From JBOHPP01 sp050731755 (GTDB taxonomy: Bacteria; Methylomirabilota; Methylomirabilia; Rokubacteriales; CSP1-6), in contig JBOHPP010000034.1 in NCBI GenBank assembly GCA_050731755.1, positions 1 to 7,030 on the forward strand: a DNA stretch of 7,030 bases. The letters are read 5' to 3'. Of the stretch, positions 1-5,666 are shown in pieces; the first letter of the stretch is position 1; each line of letters opens with the position of its first letter. The notes beneath the pieces were generated by a model, which saw nothing but the letters and a program-made list of their open reading frames with translations, was not told the DNA's origin and ran no database searches. The position numbers and the translations under genes are program-made.

Positions 1-744
1 CAGTAGCGCCGCCGCCGCCCAGACCGCCGTGATCCCGGAGAGCATCGGCGGCAGCGCCCGGCTCAGCGCCCGGGCGGCCGCCGCGTCGAGGACGACATGG
101 TCGGCAACGCGGCGGAGGCCCGGGTCGAGGAGGACGGGCGCGGCGCCCAGCACGAACGCGCAGGCGATGATGACGAGAGGACGTCGCTCTTCGAGGTCCA
201 GGAGGTGGACGGTCCTCCCCGGCCGGTCGCTCGTCCACGGCATGACGAGAACACGCAGCAGGATCGCCCCTTGGAGCGCGGTGTGCGCGGCGGCCAGCCC
301 GGCGCTCGAGCCGCTGAGCACGCTCGCGCCGGCCGCCGCTGCTGCAGCCAGCTCGAGCGTGGCGGCCACCGCCGGACGCCACCGCGCCACTGGCCATCCG
401 CTGGCGCCGGTTGACCGGACCCCGGTCACCAACGAACGCGATAGCAGGTCGGCGGTGCAGACGGCGGCGAGCCCGGCCAGCGATGCCCAGACGAGCGCGG
501 GGGAATAGTCCCGGAGGCTGGCGAAGATGGGGCTCTCGCCGGCGGGCAGCAGGCGTCCGAGGCGACTGGTGGCGGCGGCATGAAAGGCGATCGCCACGAA
601 CGCGGCGAGACCGCCGAGAACGTGGGAGGCGGACAGCGCGTGAGCCAGACCGCGCCAAGACACGGAGCGGCGGGTCAGGCGCCCTGGCAGTGGCGGAACA
701 TCTGCCGCAAGCGTGAGCACCGCCCGGTCCCGTGTGGTGGCCAT
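1..744 (-). CDS. Multi-pass membrane protein of unknown family, C-terminus beyond the left edge
   Basis: I translated the minus strand from the ATG at 744 and found an unbroken frame of 248 codons to the window edge. Its residues look like a polytopic inner-membrane protein. Hydrophobic stretches lie at about residues 41-58, 82-102, 124-144, 149-168, 189-207 and from 233 onward, separated by Arg-rich or Asp/Glu-rich loops such as residues 170-188. I do not recognise the family and see no catalytic motif. The start is uncertain. An in-frame ATG at 810 would add 22 residues, and neither start has a strong ribosome binding site. The frame overlaps the end of the truncated redoxin-like ORF and follows DUF3179 on the same strand, so it may be the distal gene of the sigma-factor operon. 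Ala-rich composition and good third-position GC support real coding. Plus-strand ORFs here are shadows of it. Confidence 0.6.
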   Translation of the reverse strand, partial: MATTRDRAVLTLAADVPPLPGRLTRRSVSWRGLAHALSASHVLGGLAAFVAIAFHAAATSRLGRLLPAGESPIFASLRDYSPALVWASLAGLAAVCTADLLSRSLVTGVRSTGASGWPVARWRPAVAATLELAAAAAAGASVLSGSSAGLAAAHTALQGAILLRVLVMPWTSDRPGRTVHLLDLEERRPLVIIACAFVLGAAPVLLDPGLRRVADHVVLDAAAARALSRALPPMLSGITAVWAAAALL

Positions 745-1085
745 GAATCTTCGGGTCCCCGAACCTCGCGCACTTGCTCTGGCCCCGTCAATGAAGAACC
801 GCTCGGCCATCGCGCGTGCGCACCAATGAATAGCCCGGAACCCCGAGTGGACCGGAACAGGGCGGACCACCTTTGCCGGCCCCCGACATCAGGCAGCGTC
901 AGACGCGACACGCGAACGGGTGGAACGGCGGTGACGCCTGCTGCCTGCCACAGTGCGGTGTCGATGGCCGTCTCGGCCGCGAGTGGGGAGACGGCGCCCC
1001 CGAGCAGGAGGGCCGCGCTGAGCAGCGCCGCCACGCGCCTCATCGCCACGACGTAGCCGGCTGACCGGCGAGGTACCAGATCCAT
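675..1085 (-). CDS. Small exported protein, probably a truncated redoxin/thioredoxin-like gene
   Basis: The ATG at 1085 is preceded by GGGAG at a spacing of 7 bases, giving 136 residues. An internal ATG at 1043 begins a textbook signal peptide: MRR, then a Leu/Ala core, ending near LAAETA. After it comes a stretch ending LTLPDVGGRQ (up to about base 873). This resembles the linker and first strand of periplasmic redoxin/TlpA-like proteins, where a variable region leads into LPDxxGR. The following residues do not continue as a thioredoxin fold. There is no DFRGKVVLxxFW-type segment and no CxxC, and the sequence becomes Arg/Ser/Gly-rich, as in a frame that is no longer selected. I read it as a broken or deleted redoxin gene whose tail overlaps the next gene. 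It begins 58 bases after DUF3179 on the same strand. The redoxin assignment rests on a short stretch and is tentative; it could instead be an unrelated small secreted protein. Confidence 0.45.
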   Translation of the reverse strand: MDLVPRRSAGYVVAMRRVAALLSAALLLGGAVSPLAAETAIDTALWQAAGVTAVPPVRVSRLTLPDVGGRQRWSALFRSTRGSGLFIGAHARWPSGSSLTGPEQVREVRGPEDSWPPHGTGRCSRLRQMFRHCQGA

Positions 1086-1143
1086 CACGGTACTCCCGTC
1101 GCGCTGGAGCGCCTCCAGGAGCTGAACCAGACGCGGGCGTCCG

Positions 1144-2241
1144 TCACGGCCCGGTCCAGAGCGTCGTCATCGGGTTGAACGCCGCCCAGGCGAACCAGAA
1201 GGCGTCCACGTGCTGCACCGGCATCAGCCGCTGCCCGGCGAGACGCCCGCTCACCGCGGCGCCGAAGAAACTCCAACGCGAGCCCGTCTGGCCGTCGCGG
1301 AAGCCCTCCGGCGTCGCCTCGAAGGTCAGCGGGCGGTCGCCGTGCCGTGCGCTGAAGACCGCCGTCGCGCCGACGGCCCGTGACTTCGCGATCTCGCTGT
1401 CGTCCAGGGCCGAGAGGGTGCCGGGTTGGTAGAAGATCACGATCGCCTGGCCGCCGACCGTGTCGTGCGCGACGCGATGCTTCTCGAGGAGCGGGAAGGG
1501 GTACGCGCGCCGGGCCTCACCGATGGCGACGCCAACCACCCGCTCCTTCGGCGGCCGCCGGGGATCGAGCTTTCCGTGATAGAGGAACGGGCCGAGCGTC
1601 GGCTCATCGTACGACTCGTAGGGGTTCACGCCGTAGCTCCGGCGGTGGCCGGTGGCACGCGAGAGCACCTTGCCCTGCGGATAGGTCGCATACCAGTCCT
1701 CGAACGCGATGGTGTTGACGGGGCGGGCTGTGAGCTGGGTGCCGGCGCGGTCGCCGACGATTGCGCGCCCCTCCATCTGCGACCAGAGCGAGTGGCTCTG
1801 GCGGTCGTACATGACGAGGTCGCTCTTATAGAGCATCCCCGACGTGCCGAAGTCGAGGATCGCGCCGTCCACGGCGCGCTCGAAGACCAGCGCCGAGTTG
1901 CAGAGCGGGCAGAAGGTGACCGTCACCGGCACGCCGCCGACGACGTCGTTGACGATCTCGTGCCACATGAGGATCTGCAGCGGGTACGCACGGGCATCGC
2001 CGCCGATCGTCAGCGCGAGAACCGGCTCCTTGGGCTTGAGCCAGGCGGACGCATCTGCCGGCACGACGAAGTTCGGACGGTCGATCGCCGGGATGCCGTC
2101 CGGCGGCGGACCGCCGGGAATGATCTCGTCCAGTGGCACCAGCGCCTTCGCCCGGTTGGTCCGGAGGGTCACGGCCTCAGCCGCCGTACACGCGAGTGCA
2201 ACGAGGACGGCGAGCGCGGTCGAACGCCGCAGAAGCGACAT
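1144..2241 (-). CDS. Exported DUF3179 domain-containing protein
   Basis: This 365-residue protein starts with a signal sequence (MSLLRR, then a hydrophobic core to about residue 23, with AEA as a likely cleavage site; Cys18 is a poor lipobox candidate). The mature part matches the DUF3179 pattern. It has ALTIGGDARAYPLQILMWHE at 76-95, the hallmark FCPLCNSALVFER at 110-122 with Cys111 and Cys114 as a CxxC pair, and LWSQMEGRAI around 152-161. A second AYPF segment lies at 247-250, and a conserved tail with HVDAFWFAWAAFNP is at 344-357. Biochemical function is unknown for the family; the CxxC suggests redox or metal chemistry outside the cytoplasm, which is inference. The frame is open far upstream to 2613, but the ATG at 2241 is chosen because it begins the signal peptide and lies 5 bases after the anti-sigma stop. 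Translational coupling in the sigma/anti-sigma operon is likely. Confidence 0.93.
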   Translation of the reverse strand: MSLLRRSTALAVLVALACTAAEAVTLRTNRAKALVPLDEIIPGGPPPDGIPAIDRPNFVVPADASAWLKPKEPVLALTIGGDARAYPLQILMWHEIVNDVVGGVPVTVTFCPLCNSALVFERAVDGAILDFGTSGMLYKSDLVMYDRQSHSLWSQMEGRAIVGDRAGTQLTARPVNTIAFEDWYATYPQGKVLSRATGHRRSYGVNPYESYDEPTLGPFLYHGKLDPRRPPKERVVGVAIGEARRAYPFPLLEKHRVAHDTVGGQAIVIFYQPGTLSALDDSEIAKSRAVGATAVFSARHGDRPLTFEATPEGFRDGQTGSRWSFFGAAVSGRLAGQRLMPVQHVDAFWFAWAAFNPMTTLWTGP

Positions 2242-2246
2242 GGATC

Positions 2247-3029
2247 TCAGAGCCGCGTCTGGTTGGCGCGCTCTAGGCGCAAGCGGTCGGCGCACTCTAG
2301 CAGCGCCTGGTAGTCGAGCATGGAGACGAGACCATAGAGCGTCTGGCCGTCCGTCCACGAGATGGTCCGGAATCCCTTCTGCTCGTAGGCGAGGTAGTCG
2401 TGGCCCCGGTAGGGCACGACCCGGCCGCGCAACTGCCCCTCCGCTCCCGACACGGGGACCATGAACACGGACAGCAGCGTCCGGCCCTTCTCGTAGAGCA
2501 GATAGGCGGCCTTGTGCTCGTGCGCGTCGGCCAGCCGGGCGCCGACCAGCTGGATTCCGGAGGGCGAGTAGTCGGGAACGGTCACGCGCATGCCCGCCCG
2601 GCTGCGGAACCACTCGGCCACCTCGCCGCGGTCACCGGAGGCCAGCTCGGCTGGCCGCTCGATCTGCGCGTAGGCGATGTGCTTGTCCACCAGCTCGGCG
2701 ACCAGCGGCGGCGCCTGGCGCGACCAGGGCAGGAGCACGGCAACCACCAGCGCCGTCGCCACGGCGACCGCGGGGACCAGTACCCACCGTCGCGACGTCG
2801 CCACCCGCGCCTCGCGATGAACGCTGTGAAGGATTCGCGCGCGCAGTTCCGGCGGCGCGGCCTCGCGAGGCTGCCGGCGGAGCAGCCGCCTGAACTCGCG
2901 CTCGCTCCGGGCCAGCGCCTCACACTCCCGACACTCCTCGCAGTGACCGTCGACCGCCGCGATCTCACCGACCGTCAGCTCGCCGTCCACGTACGCATGG
3001 AGCCTGGCCCGAACCTCCGCGCAGTTCAT
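2247..3029 (-). CDS. Membrane-anchored zinc-finger anti-sigma factor
   Basis: The 260-residue product has the zf-HC2/ZAS layout. Residues 1-45 form the cytoplasmic anti-sigma domain, with MNCAEVRARLHAYVDGEL at the start and His29, Cys33 and Cys36 making the HxxxCxxC zinc motif. A basic stretch precedes one membrane segment at about 82-102 (WVLVPAVAVATALVVAVLLP). Residues 103-260 form a sizeable extracytoplasmic domain, of the kind that senses a signal and releases the sigma factor. Its family role is to hold the partner ECF sigma factor inactive. The start is fixed by the sequence: AAGGAGG at 3040-3034 precedes the ATG at 3029, and the ATG overlaps the sigma stop as ATGA. DUF3179 starts 5 bases after its stop. 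The signal sensed cannot be read from the sequence; with a HxxxCxxC motif a redox input is possible. Confidence 0.92.
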   Translation of the reverse strand: MNCAEVRARLHAYVDGELTVGEIAAVDGHCEECRECEALARSEREFRRLLRRQPREAAPPELRARILHSVHREARVATSRRWVLVPAVAVATALVVAVLLPWSRQAPPLVAELVDKHIAYAQIERPAELASGDRGEVAEWFRSRAGMRVTVPDYSPSGIQLVGARLADAHEHKAAYLLYEKGRTLLSVFMVPVSGAEGQLRGRVVPYRGHDYLAYEQKGFRTISWTDGQTLYGLVSMLDYQALLECADRLRLERANQTRL

Positions 3030-3694
3030 TCATCCTCCTTCACGTACCCGTGCTCCCTGGCGAAGCGTCCCAGCATCTGCCGCAGAAGCGCGCGCCCCCT
3101 CGAGAGCCGCGACATCACCGTCCCGACGGGGCAGCCGAGCACCTCGGCCACCTCGCGGTAGCTCAGGCCCTCGAGGTCGACAAGCACGACCGCTTCTCGA
3201 AAGGGCAGCGGCAGCGTCTTGAGGGCGCGATCCACGTCGCCGTGCAGCACCGTCTGGAGCAACTCCTCTTCCGGGTTCCCGGAAACGAGCCGCCCCTCGC
3301 TCGCGGCCTCGGCCGTGACGAGGTCTCCCACATCGGCCTCGAGCACTTCCCGCCCGTGCCTCCTCACGCGGTTCAGGAAGACGTTCCTCAGGATCGTGAA
3401 CAGCCAGGCTCGACAGTTCGTCCCCGGGTTGAACCGGTCAAAGCTTCGGAACGCCCTGAGGAAGGCCTCCTGGACGACGTCCTCGGCCTCCGCGCGGTTC
3501 CGCGTCATCCGCAGAGCCACCTGGTACAGCGCGTCCAGGTGGACCAGCGCCACCTGCTCGAACTCTGCGACGTGCCCGCCCCCGGGACTCCAGCCGATCA
3601 GGATCCCCTCCGGCCCCTTCGACGATGGTAACCCCGCAGCCGGGCAATCTATTCCCGGGGCTCGGAATAAGCCGGCGCGTCGAACGGCTGCCAT
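3026..3694 (-). CDS. ECF-type RNA polymerase sigma-70 factor
   Basis: The longest frame gives 222 residues, but the conserved part begins near residue 42 (base 3571). Region 2 runs from about 45 to 112 and includes the core-binding helix EDVVQEAFLRAF at 71-82 and the promoter-melting segment FNPGTNCRAWLFTILRNVFL. A short linker at about 115-145 is followed by region 4 at about 150-207, with LPLPFREAVVLVDLEGLSYREVAEVLGCPVGTVMSRLSRGR carrying the helix-turn-helix for the -35 element (written over residues 161-201). There is no region 3, so it is an ECF sigma. The first 40 residues are not family-like. The ATG at 3694 has no ribosome binding site, whereas a CTG at 3601 follows GGAGGGG, so the true start is probably downstream of 3694. 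It overlaps its anti-sigma gene by 4 bases. It should direct polymerase to its own operon and other targets once released. Confidence 0.92.
   Translation of the reverse strand: MAAVRRAGLFRAPGIDCPAAGLPSSKGPEGILIGWSPGGGHVAEFEQVALVHLDALYQVALRMTRNRAEAEDVVQEAFLRAFRSFDRFNPGTNCRAWLFTILRNVFLNRVRRHGREVLEADVGDLVTAEAASEGRLVSGNPEEELLQTVLHGDVDRALKTLPLPFREAVVLVDLEGLSYREVAEVLGCPVGTVMSRLSRGRALLRQMLGRFAREHGYVKEDE
3627..3669 (-). promoter_or_regulatory. Candidate ECF promoter or operator with a GGAATA inverted repeat
   Basis: TATTCC at 3650-3655 and GGAATA at 3664-3669 form perfect 6-base arms with an 8-base spacer that includes CCCGGG. Read on the minus strand, GGGAATA (3656-3650) resembles the GGAA-type -35 element used by many ECF sigmas, and GTTACC follows after 17 bases as a possible -10 element. 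If used, transcription would start inside the nominal sigma ORF, which agrees with a start codon downstream of 3694. This is weak positional evidence only. Confidence 0.22.
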
Positions 3695-3742
3695 TTGGGA
3701 ATGGTTCGGGCCCTCAACCCAGACAGCGCGGCGTCCCGATGA

Positions 3743-4165
3743 CTATCCGGGATGCGGCGAGCCGCAACCGGTCTCCAGATATCTCTTGAGGCTTGCCAGG
3801 TAGCAGGCCCAGTCGAAGCTGCAGACGGCCAAGATGCCGTCGCTCGACTTCCACCCCCCGTGGGCGAAGCGGACGACGGTGCCGTCGGCGACCGCAGAGA
3901 GTGAAAGCGTGATCTCAGTGTCCTTCCACTCCGGGTGCCCGCCAAGGCATCGCCAGCGCACCCGCTTTTCCTCCTCGAGCTCCTGCACGAACATCCGGAA
4001 GACGACCTCGCGGCGGTTGAACCCGAATTGAGCGACCGAGCCGATCGCCGGCTCCGCCACGACGTCCCGCGTCCACCAGGCCGCGAGCGCTTCGGCCGTC
4101 GTCAACGCGCGATAAACCTGTGCCGGCCGAGCCCGAATCGTAAGCTGATGCAGGATCTCCGGCAC
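3743..4165 (-). CDS. SRPBCC / AHSA1-like START-fold protein
   Basis: The 140-residue product begins EILHQLTIRARPAQVYRALT and continues with the WWT motif at about residues 30-32, the usual opening of Activator-of-Hsp90-homologue-1-like and polyketide-cyclase-like SRPBCC proteins (helix-grip fold with a hydrophobic cavity). Further family features are FRMFVQELEEEKRVRWRC, a strand with EITLSLSAVADGTVVRFAHGGW, and a C-terminal helix (FDWACYLASLKRYLETG). Length is typical for a single domain. These are cytoplasmic proteins; the ligand cannot be predicted. The start used is a GTG at 4165 with no clear ribosome binding site, but the family homology starts right there. The next gene on the same strand is the sigma factor, about 50 bases on from its longest start, so co-transcription is possible. 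Its stop is TAG. Confidence 0.88.
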   Translation of the reverse strand: MPEILHQLTIRARPAQVYRALTTAEALAAWWTRDVVAEPAIGSVAQFGFNRREVVFRMFVQELEEEKRVRWRCLGGHPEWKDTEITLSLSAVADGTVVRFAHGGWKSSDGILAVCSFDWACYLASLKRYLETGCGSPHPG

Positions 4166-4209
4166 GACGCGCCACGTCTGAGCGCGCGGTCAGCGCGGCC
4201 CGGCGCCGC

Positions 4210-4386
4210 TCAGCACTCCGAGATCCACGCGGAGTCGCTGCGATCGCAGCCGGGGCTCCGCGTTTCGGGCACGGCATCGAGCGGTGTCCGCGGCGGCACG
4301 ACAACGCTCGCGGTCAGCATCACAGCCCCGGCGAGAAGAATCGCGAGGCCTAGCCATCGCAGCTGACCCCAACAACGCAGATTCAT
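4210..4386 (-). CDS. Small single-membrane-segment protein, 58 residues
   Basis: The ATG at 4386 is preceded by GAGGGAGAG at good spacing, which makes this a more likely start than the upstream ATG at 4437. The product begins MNLRCWGQLRWLG, then a hydrophobic segment (LAILLAGAVMLTASVVV, about residues 14-30), then a polar tail with two Cys (PGCDRSDSAWISEC). This is either a type II membrane anchor or an uncleaved signal sequence. I recognise no family. It lies between the 40-residue peptide and SRPBCC on the same strand. The ORF is short and GC-rich DNA yields such frames by chance, but the Shine-Dalgarno and the membrane segment directly after it favour a real gene. Confidence 0.45.
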   Translation of the reverse strand: MNLRCWGQLRWLGLAILLAGAVMLTASVVVPPRTPLDAVPETRSPGCDRSDSAWISEC

Positions 4387-4470
4387 GGCGCTCTCCCTCG
4401 CTACCTCGAACCCTCGAACCGGGCGCCCTATTCCCACGACCGTGGCTGCGACTCCGCCAGCGAGAGTTTC

Positions 4471-4502
4471 GACCGGGGCCGCCGGAGCGGCGCGCCCCGG
4501 TC
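4471..4502. repeat. GC-rich hairpin between two small ORFs
   Basis: GACCGGGG at 4471-4478 pairs perfectly with CCCCGGTC at 4495-4502, and CGCC (4480-4483) can pair with GGCG (4489-4492) inside it. On the minus strand it begins 17 bases after the stop of the 40-residue peptide. It has no T-run, so it may be an RNA-stabilising or attenuating stem or a weak terminator rather than a classical intrinsic terminator. Confidence 0.5.
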
Positions 4503-4519
4503 GCGCGCGGTGTGGGAGT

Positions 4520-4642
4520 CTAGGGCGCCTGGACGATGTCGAGCGTGGGCCGGCGGATGTCGTCCACCCGGCCGCTCGCGCTAACCAACGCGGGCGCCGC
4601 GAGCGTGAACAGCGCCAAAGCGACGAGGATTGCGCGCTTCAT
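4520..4642 (-). CDS. Small secreted peptide, 40 residues
   Basis: Reading the minus strand from the ATG at 4642 gives 40 codons and a TAG. The ATG follows AAAGGGGGG at good spacing (6-base gap), one of the best ribosome binding sites in the window. Residues 1-22 are a model signal peptide: MKRA, a hydrophobic core of Ile/Leu/Val/Ala/Phe, and ALVSA as cleavage site. That leaves about 18 mature residues (SGRVDDIRRPTLDIVQAP). No family is recognised. It could be a secreted or periplasmic micropeptide, or the leftover 5' end of a larger exported protein whose remainder was lost. A TTGACA at 4691-4686 (minus) could serve as its -35 element, but no convincing -10 follows. The hairpin at 4471-4502 is just downstream. 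Confidence 0.5.
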   Translation of the reverse strand: MKRAILVALALFTLAAPALVSASGRVDDIRRPTLDIVQAP

Positions 4643-4698
4643 AGCGTCCCCCCTTTCCGGCCCGGAATCTCCAGGCCTCTCACGATGTCAACACCGGG

Positions 4699-4938
4699 AT
4701 GCAACGGCAACATTCCCGGACCGACCGGCCAAGAGAAGGGGCCGCGGATGCGATGCGGCCGGGGCCGACCACCTTCCGCCCCCACCTCACGCTCGAAGAG
4801 GTCACCGAGCCGCTCAAGCGGAAGGAGCACGTGCTGATCACCACGTCGAACGGGCGACTTGCGGGCATGCGACTGAGGGCCGACGCCGAGCGCCACATCG
4901 GAGAGATTGGGAAGGGCGCTCAGACCGCTTCGAGGTGA
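4699..4938 (+). pseudogene. Remnant of a CBS-domain protein
   Basis: This is the only plausible plus-strand gene in the window. From about residue 19 (MRPGPTTFRPHLTLEEVTEP, base 4753) it reads as one CBS repeat. Family features are the MRPGPxTxxP opening, a helix (TLEEVTEPLK), then HVLITTSNGRLAGM as the strand-turn-strand with NGRLAGM matching the usual dGrlvGv, and LRADAER as the closing helix. CBS domains normally occur in pairs and bind adenosyl ligands. Here there is only one, slightly short in the middle, and nothing recognisable before it. Residues 1-18 do not look like a natural N-terminus and the ATG at 4699 lacks a ribosome binding site. I take it as the last CBS repeat of a lost larger gene. 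A short functional single-CBS protein starting at 4753 is less likely. Confidence 0.5.
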
Positions 4939-4952
4939 TCACAGCCAGAACA

Positions 4953-4966
4953 CGGACAAAGGTCCG
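4953..4966. repeat. Small hairpin next to the terminator
   Basis: CGGAC (4953-4957) and GTCCG (4962-4966) form a perfect 5-base stem with a 4-base loop. It lies directly beside the larger hairpin at 4968-4998, so transcripts from either side would carry two stems in tandem. Confidence 0.45.
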
Positions 4967-4967
4967 A

Positions 4968-4998
4968 AGGGGTTAGGGAGTCGCGCTCCCTAACCCCT
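4968..4998. terminator. Bidirectional terminator-like hairpin between convergent genes
   Basis: AGGGGTTAGGGAG (4968-4980) and CTCCCTAACCCCT (4986-4998) make a perfect 13-base stem with the loop TCGCG. It sits 15 bases after the VOC gene stop (minus strand) and 29 bases after the CBS remnant stop (plus strand). This is the expected place for a shared terminator. No T-run follows on either strand, so termination may depend on Rho or on the stem alone. Confidence 0.65.
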
Positions 4999-5013
4999 AG
5001 TCTCAGTTAGTGC

Positions 5014-5388
5014 TCACCCCTGCGGTTGCTGCTTGAAAAGCCCGATGATGTGCCCCTCGGGATCCGCGAACAGAGCAATGTTCACCCCGGGTGCGACGTC
5101 GGTCGGCGGCATCACCGTCTTGCCACCGAGCCTGGTGGCCTTGTCGAGTGTCGCCTTGGGATCGGCCACCGACACGTAAAAGGTCACGTGCCCGGCGCTG
5201 CCATCAGGTGTTTGCCCGATACCGCCGGGGATGCCCCCCGGGCCGGCCTCCACCTCTCCGTAGCCCTTGACCGAACCCTGGCTGTCGTCCACCTTGATCC
5301 GCCAGTCGAGCAGCTGCCCGTAGAAGTCCCGGAGTCGCTTGCCGTCCTTTCCCAGCACCTCGAACCAGACGACCGGATTCGCTGCCAT
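5014..5388 (-). CDS. VOC family (glyoxalase/bleomycin-resistance-like) protein
   Basis: The 124-residue product has the single-unit vicinal-oxygen-chelate fold. It starts with NPVVWFEVLGKDGKRLRDFY (residues 4-23), where FEVLG-x-FYGQLLDW is the usual first beta-alpha unit. A Gly-rich loop (AGPGGIPGGIG) and a second unit with HVTFYVSVADPKATLDKATRLGG follow. The end is ALFADPEGHIIGLFKQQ, where the DPEGHxxGL pattern is typical of the family. Members are metal-dependent isomerases, dioxygenases or binding proteins; the substrate here is unknown. His87, near HVTFYV, and Glu111 in DPEGH are plausible metal ligands but are not certain. The ATG at 5388 follows GGGAGGAG at proper spacing. It appears to be a single-gene unit closed by the hairpins at 4953-4998. 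Confidence 0.9.
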   Translation of the reverse strand: MAANPVVWFEVLGKDGKRLRDFYGQLLDWRIKVDDSQGSVKGYGEVEAGPGGIPGGIGQTPDGSAGHVTFYVSVADPKATLDKATRLGGKTVMPPTDVAPGVNIALFADPEGHIIGLFKQQPQG

Positions 5389-5666
5389 GACGATCTCCTC
5401 CCTGGAATTGTGAGACGTTGGCGGTCGGCCCCCTGCGCTGGGCCTTTAGATGTTCGGCGTGATCGAGCCGATTCCGTCCCGAGTGGGCTGGGCGAGGAAT
5501 GCGACCCTCCGCCTTGCGAGGGTTCTGAGCCGCTGCCCTATGCGATTCGCCGCTTCAGCTCCTTGTAACCCACCCCGGAAGATTTCACAGCCTGTTGACA
5601 TGCGCCTCCTGCACGCGCGGTACACCGACCGTGCGGTGCACACTCCGCCCTTCAAAGGAGGGCCAC
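5389..5666. other. Intergenic stretch upstream of the VOC gene
   Basis: I see no convincing gene here. A minus-strand frame of 86 residues (5446-5706) starts inside the insertion sequence end and has no family features, so I treat it as chance. The stretch must hold the VOC promoter, but I cannot point to clear -35/-10 boxes for it. A TTGACA on the plus strand at 5595-5600 faces the insertion sequence. Confidence 0.5.
5595..5666 (+). promoter_or_regulatory. Possible promoter and ribosome binding site for an interrupted ORF
   Basis: TTGACA at 5595-5600 matches the -35 consensus exactly. Candidate -10 boxes near 5618-5626 (GGTACACC) are poor. AAAGGAGGG at 5654-5662 is a near-perfect Shine-Dalgarno, 5 bases before the ATG at 5667. 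Together they suggest that a plus-strand gene once began here. Confidence 0.3.

Noticed and set aside
29..716. Several plus-strand ORFs at the left end
   Set aside because: They are antisense to the open minus-strand membrane-protein frame and show no motifs or ribosome binding sites.
1426..2313. Plus-strand ORF of 295 codons
   Set aside because: It lies entirely antisense to DUF3179 and the anti-sigma end; its composition is Arg/Asp/Gly-rich with no domain features, as expected for a shadow frame in GC-rich DNA.
2242..2613. N-terminal extension of the DUF3179 ORF to 2613
   Set aside because: It would overlap the anti-sigma gene for 370 bases and place the signal peptide in the middle of the protein; the ATG at 2241 explains the data better.
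2400..3631. Plus-strand ORFs of 253 and 193 codons
   Set aside because: They are antisense shadows of the anti-sigma and sigma genes, whose domains are clear on the minus strand.
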